Source: Rebecca billardiae RCC1528
Lineage: Eukaryota; Haptophyta
Direction of reading: 5' to 3'
DNA: 64,000 nt
Assembly: GCA_965240325.2 (NCBI GenBank)
Contig: OZ251235.1
Coordinates: forward strand, 1,612,001-1,676,000
In this document: positions 19,832 through 29,223 of the stretch, piece after piece
Numbering within the stretch: the first letter of the stretch is position 1
Layout: the number at the start of each line of letters is the position of its first letter
Position numbers and translations under genes: made by a program
The notes under the pieces: model-generated
Told to the model about the DNA's origin: nothing
Database searches by the model: none
Seen by the model: only the letters and a program-made list of their open reading frames with translations

Positions 19832-22800
19832 ATGGCGGTCGACGCCGCCACGGCATCGTTCCAGTTCCTGGACCTCGGAGAGGAGCCAGACTACCCCGTG
19901 GGCGGGCCGCTGCGCGAAGATGGGAGCGCTCTTGACACGAACGGACCGCTGCAGGCCGAGCACGCGCGGCGCGAGGGCTCGCTGGAGGGTGAGGCGGAGG
20001 GCGACGACGACGACGAGCTTTGTGTCGAGCTCCCGGCGCACTCGTGCGCGTACTGCGGCGTGCACGACCCGGCGACGGTGGTGCAGTGCTGCGCGCCCAA
20101 CTGCGGCCGCTGGTTCTGCAACGGTGGGAACGGGAACTCGGTGGGCTCCCACGCTGTCCACCATCTCGTGCGCGCGCGGCACAAAGAGGTGCGCCTCCAC
20201 TCGGATGGGCCGCTCGGCGACACCGTGCTGGAGTGCTACAACTGCGGCACGCGGAACGTGTTCATCCTGGGGTTCATCCCGGCGAAGGAGGTCGGCGTGG
20301 TCGTGCTCATATGCCGCGACTGCCTGGGCATCAAGGGCCTGAAGGAGATGAACTGGGACCTGACCAACTGGCAGGCGCTCATCGAGGGGCGCGCGTTCCT
20401 CTCGTGGCTTGTGCGGGTGCGGCCTCGCGCCGCTCGTCCCGCGCCGCCGTCGGAGGGCCGCGCGTGCGCCGCGACCCGCGCGCAGAGCACTCACCCCCGG
20501 CGCCCGCGGCCCGCCCGCCCGCCCGCCCGCGCGTGGACGCGCTCGCGCGGTGCGCGCCGCGCGCAGGAGCCGAGCGAAGAGCTTACGGAGCGCAGCCGGC
20601 GGCTGGCCACGCAGCAGCTCGCCAAGCTGGAGGAGCTGTGGAAGTCGAACCCGAGCGCGACGGTGGACGACCTGGAGACGTCGGGCGCGCTCGACGAGGT
20701 CCAGCCGCTGCCGCTCGTGTACGAGGACGCGTTCCAGTACCAGAACGCCTTCGGGCCGATCGTGAAGCTGGAAGCGGACACGGACCGGCAGACAAAGGAG
20801 GCGCAGACGGTCGAGGGCGTGAGCGTGCGCTGGGACATGGGGCTCAACAAGCGGCGGCTCGTGAGCTTCCAGTACCCCAAGGCGGAGGCCGAGGCGCGCC
20901 TCGCGATCGGGGACGAGCTGCGCGTGCGCCGCGCGTCGGACGGCGTGCGCCCCGAGTGGGAGTGCACCGGCACGATCGTGCGCTTCAGCATGAGCGAGGA
21001 GGTGGTGCTCGAGCTCCGCTCGAACGCGGGCGTGCCGCTCGACGTGACGAGCGGCTTCTCGGTGGACATCGTGTGGAGGCCCATCACGTACGACCGCATG
21101 CAGATGGCGATGCGCACGTTCGCCGTGGACGAGACGAGCCTGTCCGGCTACCTGTACCACCGGCTGCTCGGGCACGAGGTGGACGAGCCGACGATGCTGA
21201 AGCCGCCGCCGCGCAAGCTGGGCGTGCCGGGGCTGGCGGAGCTCAACCACTCGCAGCAGTTCGCCGTCGCGCAGGCGCTCTCGCGCCCGCTCTCGCTCAT
21301 ACAAGGCCCGCCGGGCACGGGGAAGACGACGACCTCCGCGACGATCGTGTACCACATGGTGCGCACGCACGGCGGGCAGACGCTCGTGTGCGCGCCCTCT
21401 AACATCGCCGTCGACCACCTGACGGACAAGATCAGCGCGACCGGGCTCAAGGTCGTGCGCGTGTGCGCCAAGTCGCGCGAGAGCACCGTGCCCTCGTCCG
21501 TCGAGCACCTCACGCTGCACCACCAGGTGAAGCTGCTCGCTGCGGCGGAGAACTCGGCGCTGCACAAGCTGCAGCGGCTGAAGGACGAGACGGGCGAGCT
21601 CTCGGCCGAGGACGAGAAGATCTTCAACAGGGAGCGGCGCGCGGCGGAGCGCGAGCTGCTCAACCACGCGGACGTGATCTGTGCGACGTGCGTGGGCGCC
21701 GCCGACCCGCGCCTCACCAGCCGCTCGATGCGCTTCCGCCAGTGCCTCGTCGACGAGGCGACGCAGGCGACCGAGCCCGAGTGCCTGATCCCGCTCGTGC
21801 TCGGTGTCAAGCAGCTCGTACTCGTCGGTGCGCGCGCGGCGAGCGACGGCGCGCAGCGAGGCGGCCGGACGGCCGCGGCAACGCGTCGCGGGCCAGCGGC
21901 CTGCGGGCGCGGGCGGGGCACGGCACGGCGCGCTGCCGCGCGCTCACGCCGCCGCGCGCTGCCGCTTGCGCGTGCGCGCGCGTGCCCTCGCGCGCGCAGG
22001 CGACCACTGCCAGCTGGGCCCCGTCGTGATGAACAAGAAGGCGGCCAAGGCCGGCCTCTCGCGCTCGCTCTTCGAGCGGCTGATCATCCTCGGCCACCGG
22101 CCGCTGCGGCTGCAGGTGCAGTACCGCATGCACCCCGCGCTCTCCGAGTTCCCCTCGACCACCTTCTACGAGGGCTCGCTGCAGAACGGCGTGGCGCACG
22201 AGGAGCGCACGATGCCGCAGCTCGCGTTCCCGTGGGTCTCGAGCAGCAAGCCGATGCTCTTCTACGCCTCGCTCGGGCCGGAGGAGATCTCGGCCTCGGG
22301 CACGTCGTACCTCAACCGCGCCGAGGCGGCCAACGTCGAGCGCGTCGTGAGCCTCTTCCTCAAGTGCGGCGTGAGCCCGGCGCAGCTGGGCGTGGTCACG
22401 CCGTACGAGGGGCAGCGCGCGTACCTCACCTCGTACATGGTGCGCCAGGGGCTGCTGCGCTCCGAGCTGTACCAGGAGATCGAGGTCGCGTCGGTGGACG
22501 CGTTCCAGGGCCGCGAGAAGGACTTCATCCTGCTGTCCTGCGTGCGCTCCAACGAGGGGCAGGGGCTCGGCTTTGTCAACGACCCGCGGCGGCTCAACGT
22601 CGCCCTGACGCGCGCGCGGTACGGGCTCGTGCTCTTCGGCAACCCCAAGGTGCTCTCGCGCTCGCCCCTGTGGAACAACCTGCTCGTGCACTTCAAGGAG
22701 AGCGGCTGCCTGGTGGAGGGCGCGCTCAACAACCTCAAGCAGTCCAACATCTCCTTCCAGCCGCCCAAGCGGTACGTGCCCTCGACGCGGCTGCTGCCGC

Positions 22801-23063
22801 CTGCCGCCGCGCACGAGCACGGCAAAGCGGTGGCGCCGTTCGGCGCGGCGCAGGCCCCACCGCTCGTGCACCATCAGTCCAGCGGCGGCAGCGTGCCCGG
22901 GGGGGCATACGTGCCGGCGGCCGCGGCGGCGTACGCCGGCGCACGAGCAGAGGCGCGCATGGCACCCGCGGCACCGTTGGGACCGTTCGCCGGCGCCGCA
23001 ACGTCGACGACCGCACAGCATCGTCATCCATGCCATCCGCATCCGTACCATCAGCATCCCTGA
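19832..23063 (+). CDS. UPF1: UPF1 RNA helicase (nonsense-mediated mRNA decay)
   Basis: Three exons, 19832..20416, 20567..21827 and 22000..23063; 969 residues, close to yeast Upf1 (971). The N-terminal Cys/His zinc domain is complete ([16 protein letters not shown] through CRDCLG, residues about 72-165). The superfamily 1 helicase core follows: Walker A GPPGTGKT at 442-449, the motif II region [19 protein letters not shown] (restored by removing intron 2), the [13 protein letters not shown] block, [15 protein letters not shown] and NVALTRAR. Intron 1 (150 nt) and intron 2 (172 nt) have donors GTGCGG and GTGCGC. UPF1 is an ATP-dependent cytoplasmic helicase that removes transcripts with premature stops. 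The C-terminal 110 residues are Ala/Pro/His-rich and lack obvious SQ clusters. An in-frame ATG at 19778 is a less likely start. Confidence 0.93.
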
Positions 23064-23787
23064 TTGTCATAGTATATATATATATAGCAGTACGCTAGCT
23101 AGTTATATATATATATATATGTAGTCTAGCTAGGGTCGATCAGGTCTAAGCAGGTCCAGGACCCGCAGCCGTCGCACTCGCAGGCGCGCGCACTGCCACG
23201 CCCACTGGCCAATGTCACTCATCATCATCGTCACGCACTCACTAGTCACTCACACTCCTAGATAAGTGAGTGAGTCACATCAGCACTCAGCAGATGAGTC
23301 ACTCGACTCTCGAGACACTCGAACACCGACTGATGACTGCTGTCACTCTGCTGACACCGAGCTGACGGCGGCGGCCGCGGCGGCGCACTGAGGCCCGCCG
23401 CAGCCGGAGCCTTCCGGCCCGCCCTTCCGCCCGTTCCGGAGAAAACGCGGACGCTGATGGTGAACCGCGGTCCGCGCACCGTGGCCGTGCCGCACTCCGC
23501 ACATCAGCCATCAGGCCGGCAGACGCAGTCGTCTTGCATATAATTATATATATATTAAAATTATTTATCATCAAATTCGTAAAGGTCGTCACTGATGACT
23601 GAGTGATCCGACGACGAGACCGTCGACCGAAGACGAAGTCGCGACTAAGTCGATCGGCTAGAGGCCAGAGGGTGCATCCGCGCATGCGTACCAAATAGCG
23701 GGTCACATCATCGGAGCGAGCGAACGCCGCAGAGCACGCGTGGCGCGCACGCAAGTAGCTTCATGCTTCGCTGCTTGTGCTCGATAC
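23064..23787. other. 3' intergenic between convergent UPF1 and RPB9
   Basis: AT-rich dinucleotide tracts at 23071-23120 and 23538-23570 in otherwise GC-rich DNA. Both genes end here. No coding pattern; the AT tracts may act in 3' end formation. Confidence 0.5.
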
Positions 23788-24372
23788 TCAGCCAGCCCCA
23801 GATAGATCTGCGACGAAAGTGACGCACGACAAGGGCGCGCGCACGGGCGTGGGAGCCGTGGGCGAGAAAGACATCTCAGGAGGGCATGCTCATCGCTGTT
23901 CCGGTGCGGGGCGCTCGCAGGTCCGCGTGACGCACCCGGCTTCCAGTTGTGCTTGCAATTTGTGCAGATGAAGCGCAGTGTCAGGCCCTCGCTGTCCTTA
24001 CTGATCGGCTCCTTCATGAAGACCGCCTCGTTGTGATGGCATTCGGAGCACTCCACGTCCCGCGCTCGCGGTAAGGTTGGATCAGCGACCACGTCCTCGA
24101 AATTGAATAACCTCGAGACGGTGCCACCGGATATGTCGTTTCGGAGCACGCACTTGTCGTCAGCGGGCTGCGAGTGCTCGCAGATCTCGCAGTGCAGGAT
24201 GAGCACGTGCTCCAGCTTGTTCTCCTTCGCGAACAGCATGTTGTTGCATTCCTGTGGCGGCCGGCACAGGCGCAAGGGGGTTGCGGCTCGGCGTGAAGGA
24301 GCTGAACGTCAGCCTTCCGCTGAGCGCCAAGCGTCGTGCATCACGCACCGGGCAGAATCTGATGCCAGCCAT
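23788..24372 (-). CDS. RPB9: RNA polymerase II subunit RPB9
   Basis: Three exons, 24372..24349, 24251..23936 and 23807..23788; 119 residues (yeast 122, human 125). The first exon encodes only eight residues (MAGIRFCP) and splices in phase 0 to ECNNMLFAKENK, restoring the first zinc-ribbon motif. Zinc ligands are C7, C10, C29, C32 and C76, C79, C104, C107. The DPTLPR stretch before the second ribbon is conserved. RPB9 influences start-site choice, transcript cleavage with TFIIS, and fidelity. Intron 1 is 97 nt (GTGCGT...ACAG). The 3' end is less certain: a phase-1 donor at 23935 and acceptor at 23808 give a short tail and stop, whereas without splicing the frame runs on for about 78 residues unlike any RPB9. 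Confidence 0.88.
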
Positions 24373-24602
24373 GGGCGAGCTCCTGCGTCGCCGGCGCCAC
24401 GATGGCGCCGCGTCCGCGGTGGTGCCACGAGTCCAGCCGGAGCGGAACAGTGCGACCAGCCGACCACAAAGAGAGGTACCGAGCGACCGAAGAAAAAAAA
24501 TCGGATTGAGGAGGAGTCCGGGGGCGCCGCCTCGGCTCTGCCGCCGGCGGCGGGCGTCGCAACTTCGGGACCCAGAAGTTGCTGTCGTCCGTGGCCGCGG
24601 CC
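24373..24602. promoter_or_regulatory. Shared divergent promoter region, RPB9 / DNAJC28-like
   Basis: Only 230 bp separates the two start codons, so both promoters overlap. An A-rich run (AAGAAAAAAAATCGG, 24488-24502) is the only departure from high GC. Confidence 0.5.
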
Positions 24603-25985
24603 ATGCTGCCGGCCGGCGGGCTCGCGCGCCCATTCGCGGTGTCAGGCACGCGTGGAGGCCTCTGGCGGCTCGCTGCGACGCGCAGCATGTCGTCGCCGCA
24701 CTCCACAGACGACGCCAGCAGCGGAGGCGGCCGCGACATGGCGGGCGGCACCCGGCGCACGCGCGGCACTGGCCAGAGTTTGATCGGCTCCAACAACAAG
24801 TACGGCGCCACGCCCGGGCAGTACACGGCAGACGTCGATCTCGAGGGCTCAGACATGCTCGTCGAGGTGCTCGCGGAGGAGTTCCGTCACAAGCGGAACC
24901 TGGAGTTTGCTGACTCGGAGCTCACCGTCGAAGAGCTGCTGCGCGAAGCGGATGACTCGGATGCGGCGGATGGGCCCGGGAAGGACTCGCCGCCGCCGCC
25001 AAAGGGCCCGTACATGCAGCACCGCAAGTACTTGACGCACCGCGGCGTCGGTGACGGCACTGTCTTCCGCCGTGAGGCGATGGCGGCGCAGGCGCGCCTC
25101 GACCGCGCGCAGGAGAGCGCCTTCCAGTACCGGCTGCCCACTGCGGTGCGCGCCCAGCGCGAAGCGCTCGAGCGCCAGCGCAAGCACGGCGGCAACCTGG
25201 TTGAGGAGGCGATCGTACGCGCGATGGCTGACGGCCAGTTTGACGGCCTCGAGGGCAAGGGCAAGCGCCTCCCCGACGAGACGAACCCGTACATCGACCC
25301 GGGCACGCAGGCGTTCAACCGCGTGCTGCAGCGCGCTGGCTGTGCGCCGCGCTGGGTCGAGGAGAACCGCGATATCCGCACAGACCTGCAGCTCGCGCGG
25401 CTCGTCCTCGCGGGCCGCTGGAAGACGCTTTCGACTTCCCCAGGCCAGTCCGAGGCGCGGGCGCACCCAGCATGGCGCGAGGAGGTTTGCCGATTCCGCG
25501 AGAAGGTGACAGCGCTCAACAAGCGTGTTGCGAACTACAACCTGATGGCGCCCGCGGCAGCGAGCCACATACCCCGGATCGACGAGGGCCGCGAGGTGCT
25601 TGACGTCGAGGAGGGTCGCACGGTCTACGACGAGCGCGCGCTGCTCGACCTCAGCGACGGCTCGACCTGGAGCGTGCGAGCGCACGCCACGTCGGCTCCA
25701 GCGCGAGCAGCGCTGAGCCAGCCCGGCCAGCTGCCGAGCATGTCTGACATCGCGACAGCGCCGATTCAGGCCGACATGTTCAGCTTCTCCTGGCGTATGG
25801 TGGCCGACGCCTTGTCTGGGCTCGGCAGCGTGTTCACAGCGCATGCAAGCGCCGAGCATGAGCAGATCAACGGGCGGCGTGGCCGGGGCCGGGGGCCGCC
25901 CTCTCCGGCCAGGGGCGAGGGGCAGCGCAGCAGCACCATCAGGCGGCGAATCATCCCTCCTCTTCCTCAGACCTCATCATCATGA
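24603..25985 (+). CDS. DNAJC28-like protein (DUF1992), probably mitochondrial
   Basis: Intronless as read, 460 residues. The ATG at 24603 begins an Arg-containing, acid-poor leader (to about residue 37), typical of mitochondrial import. The core (about residues 175-260) matches the DUF1992 / DnaJ homologue subfamily C member 28 conserved domain: LVEEAIVRAMADGQFDGLEG, then GKR, NPYIDPGTQAFNRVLQRAG and a WVEENRDIRTDL helix. No J-domain or HPD motif is present, so a DnaJ label would be misleading. The biochemical role of this domain is poorly known. The last 45 residues are Arg/Gly/Ser-rich and low complexity, so the true 3' end could differ through splicing. Confidence 0.8.
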   Translation: MLPAGGLARPFAVSGTRGGLWRLAATRSMSSPHSTDDASSGGGRDMAGGTRRTRGTGQSLIGSNNKYGATPGQYTADVDLEGSDMLVEVLAEEFRHKRNLEFADSELTVEELLREADDSDAADGPGKDSPPPPKGPYMQHRKYLTHRGVGDGTVFRREAMAAQARLDRAQESAFQYRLPTAVRAQREALERQRKHGGNLVEEAIVRAMADGQFDGLEGKGKRLPDETNPYIDPGTQAFNRVLQRAGCAPRWVEENRDIRTDLQLARLVLAGRWKTLSTSPGQSEARAHPAWREEVCRFREKVTALNKRVANYNLMAPAAASHIPRIDEGREVLDVEEGRTVYDERALLDLSDGSTWSVRAHATSAPARAALSQPGQLPSMSDIATAPIQADMFSFSWRMVADALSGLGSVFTAHASAEHEQINGRRGRGRGPPSPARGEGQRSSTIRRRIIPPLPQTSSS

Positions 25986-26901
25986 TAGTCAGCATGAGCA
26001 CCAGGGCTGTGCATATAGCTAGCGCGCGACTCATCGTCATCAGCATCGATCAACTGCTCAGAGTCGGCAGCACTCGTGCCGCCGGTGCCGCGCGGGCTCA
26101 GACGGGGGGGACTGTAGCAGTGTGAGTGATTGTGGCGGCGGTAACCGGTGGCTGTGGGTGGCGGAGTGGCAGTCGTGAGCCAGGCAGCTGACAGCGGCGA
26201 TTCAAGGGCTCGGTGACCGGTGCCGGTGCCCGGTCGGGCTGGCTCGGCGGCGGGCTCGGCAAGCCCCGTTGTGGAGACGAGCTGTGAGGCAACTACAGAC
26301 TCCGCGAGACCGAATCGTGTGCTTGTCAGAATTATTGACGAATATTTATTGGTGCAGTCGATGAGTCACATCATCTTGCGCGCCGCTCTGCCTCGCTGCG
26401 TCGCCGTTACACTGTCACTGAGCTGTGAGCAGCATGATCGATGATGGCGGCCTCGGCTGACCGTCACTGCTCATGCACCGTCGGACCGCGGTACGACCGT
26501 GTCGCGACACGCCGACAGGCGACACAAGCCACAAGCCGGCTGCTGCTCACGATGAGCTGCGCGATTCGCTTTCGTGAAGTACTGGGTCACTGAGCTGTGA
26601 GCAGCCGATGACCGAGCAGGCAGTTGCGAGCAGGCCGAGTTGCTGCTCGCGGGGCACTAGTCACACAAGCCCGCTGCTCGGCTCACGACGTGAAGCCTCG
26701 TGGGCTGCGCGATTCGTGAAGTCGTGAACTCGTGAACTACCGTCTGTAAAGTGTAGCTAATGTCGATCTCACTGTCTGACTCTGTGACGACTACTGTGTA
26801 GTAAATGAGTTAAGTACGACTGATTATGATACTCACTATACTGGCGGATTCGGAACCGGCCAGTGAGTCTGTGTCAGACAGAACGCGACAACTAGCCAAC
26901 T
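25986..26901. other. Intergenic, no gene seen
   Basis: Repetitive short tracts with CTGAGCTGTGAGCAGC-type motifs (26410-26660). No coding pattern. Confidence 0.45.
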
Positions 26902-26902
26902 A

Positions 26903-27026
26903 GGGCCGTGCGCCCTCAACTTCGTCGTTTAATTACTACCCGAAGATCGGCGTAGCCGATCATCTATATATGATCGGCTACGCCGATCTTCGGGTAGTGA
27001 ACAACGAAGTTGAGGGCGCACGGCCC
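26903..27026. mobile_element. Miniature inverted-repeat element flanked by TA
   Basis: 124 bp near-perfect palindrome. It begins GGGCCGTGCGCCCTCAACTT and ends with the reverse complement; the centre is CTATAT. It is flanked by TA on both sides, as expected for a Tc1/mariner-type target duplication. A half copy of the same arm lies at 51592-51648. Confidence 0.85.
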
Positions 27027-27228
27027 TATGTACAGAATATCACAGTTGCATAAACTCACAATCACAGCATGCCTACCAGAATACGTGTAACCGTACTCGC
27101 GGTTGTACTTGTAGTCGGCGTCGCGAGTTCACCAATGACCGAGCAGGCAGCCAATACACGGCACGATTAGGCCCGCGACCAGCCTCGTGAGCGCGACCGA
27201 GCCAGAGGTGGTCGGCGGCATCGAACCC

Positions 27229-27678
27229 CACCGCGCTCGCTCGTCGAGCTGCGCACGGGTATCGGTGCGCGCGCGCCAACGCGGCGCGCCGTGCTCGCGC
27301 CCGGCGGCTGCACTGAGTGCACACCTGCCGTCGCGCGCGCACGGGCGCGTGATGGACCGAGGAGGTCGCGCGAGCATGCACGATGTGTCTGGATGGAGCG
27401 TGTAGTAGGTGTAGGCTGCGCTCCGCACGCGCTCCACCCCGATGCACCGCGTCTCTCCATACGCGTCGAAACACACCGCGCTCGCTCGTCGAGCTGCGCA
27501 CGGGTATCGGTGCGCGCGCGCCAACGCGGCGCGCCGTGCTCGCTCGCGCCCGGCAGCTGCCGAAACCTGCTCGCGCGCGCACGCGCGCGTGATGGACCGA
27601 GGAGGTCGCGCGAGCATGCGCGATGTGTCTGGATGGAGCGTGTAGTAGGTGTAGGCTGCGCTCCGCACGCGCTCCGCC
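27229..27678. repeat. Tandem duplication, about 245 bp period
   Basis: Copies 27229-27438 and 27474-27678 are nearly identical, including GATGGACCGAGGAGGTCGCG and GGAGCGTGTAGTAGGTGTAG. Both contain GC-rich CGCGCG tracts. No function seen. Confidence 0.88.
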
Positions 27679-28687
27679 ACCGTGCACCGCGCTGCCCCTC
27701 GTCCACGCGGTCACCGCCGAGCCCGAATTCTGAACGCGTGCGTGAGCCCCCCGGAGCGCGCCTCCGAGCAGCAGTCGCAGCCATCGTGTCGAAGGCGTGG
27801 CGAGAGGAAGATGGCAAGTAGCGCGATGATGCACCATCTCGTCGCGCCCACGGGCAGCGCGCGGTGCGCGCCTTCGCGCCTCGAGCAGGCTGCCGAGCCG
27901 AGCCGTGCCGGCCTGCCGCGCTCGATGCGCGCGTCGAGTCGCGCGTCCACCACCGTGATGAGCACGGATGAGCGCGCGCAGCCGTGTCGTAGTTCAGGTG
28001 GGGTCCCCCGATCGCACGCACCACCGCGCCGCCACGTCTGCACCCGCCTTGTGGCACCACGCGGGGGCACGCGCCGGGCCGCGCAGGCAGCACAGCAAGC
28101 ACGGCTCGACCGGCAAACGGTCAGCGCGCGGCGAGGGTGGAGTCCGGTGAGGGGCGACCGGGGTGTCCGGCGCGACGGAGGTGGTCCACGCCGTGGTCGC
28201 CGACGCGTTCCTCACCACCTCCGAGGCCGTGGTGGCCGCCCGGGAGAAGGAATGCTCCCCGTCGCACCGCGCCTGTGCAGTGCAGCACCCCGCATTGCCA
28301 ACCGCAAGCAACGAGCCGTGCCTCTTCGGCCTTGGGCCGTGCGTGCCTCTTCGACGTCCAAATCACGTTTCAGTTGAAGATCTCTTGATTCTAGTCACCG
28401 ACAAAATGTTAACCAAGTGTGCACGTTAATAATAGTAAACTGTACTTTACTTCGCGGGCCACCCGGCACCCAGTGCGCACCCACTTGGGTATTTTGAGCG
28501 CCTTCCGGCTTTAAAAGATATTACCCGTGTATGAATCAAGGGTAATCAAGGGGCTTTTAACAAGGGGCTTAACGAGTTAACGGCCTTAACCTGATGATAT
28601 CCGCCACTGAGAAGCGACGGTTCATGAATCATGACTTCAGATGCCGGCATAATGATTCTTTACTTCAAGCGACATAAAATCTGACTC
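27679..28687. other. No confident gene
   Basis: Open frames on both strands between 27700 and 28400 but no recognisable protein. 28400-28690 is lower in GC and may be the left part of the element at 28688. Confidence 0.4.
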
Positions 28688-29005
28688 AACCTCTCTTTTC
28701 TATGGTTGGCGAGCTGTTTCAGGCTCTTACAATTCAGGCATCTTACTATGACGGAATGTTCGAACACACGGCTGGTGTTATGTGCTATTCCACCCGGCAT
28801 TCCCCTAAGTGTTACTATCGTTAAAATTAAGGGGCAGTACAAACGCAATCATTGCGGCAGCGATATCCACTCATACGCGGTGGCCACCTACCGAAAAATC
28901 CCCAAAATCCTGCGCGCATCCAATCTTTTTGATTTTGCGGAGCACGTGCGCCGCCCCCCCCGGCTTTCGCTCACGCTCAGACCTTTCGGGGGGGCCGTGC
29001 GCCAT
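28688..29005 (+). mobile_element. Dispersed low-GC repeat E, copy 1, with conserved short ORF
   Basis: About 318 bp, closely matching 53385-53705. Both copies have an intact 40-codon ORF in the same position (28702-28824 here), starting MVGELFQALTIQASYYDGMF and ending in KCYYR then TAA. The element ends in a CG-rich tail GGCTTTCGCTCACGCTCAGA followed by a G run. Composition differs strongly from the surrounding genes, so it is probably a fragment of a mobile element or foreign insert. Confidence 0.65.
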
Positions 29006-29223
29006 GATATATCTCACTCGGCCGGTCACTGGTCAGGCGCGGGACAGGCGGCGGCCCCGGGTCGCAGCGGGACGAGTCTCACGAGACCCGCAGGCCGCCG
29101 GCGCCAACCAACGGGCAACGGCGTCATCGCCAATACCCTTCTCGCCCTGGCGGCAGTCGTGCGGCACCGCCAACGCGCAGCGGACGCGAGGCCGCCCGTG
29201 CCGCACCCTCAGCATGAGCGGGC

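Noticed and set aside
19670-21667. Minus-strand open frame of 665 codons opposite UPF1
   Set aside because: Shadow of the UPF1 coding sequence, with no recognisable protein.
19778-23098. Single continuous 1106-codon reading of UPF1
   Set aside because: It passes through intron 1 and leaves the helicase frame at intron 2; splicing is needed to keep GDHCQLGP and the later helicase motifs.
24579-24602. Upstream TTG start for the DNAJC28-like protein
   Set aside because: Non-ATG start is unlikely in a eukaryote, and the ATG at 24603 gives a good mitochondrial leader.
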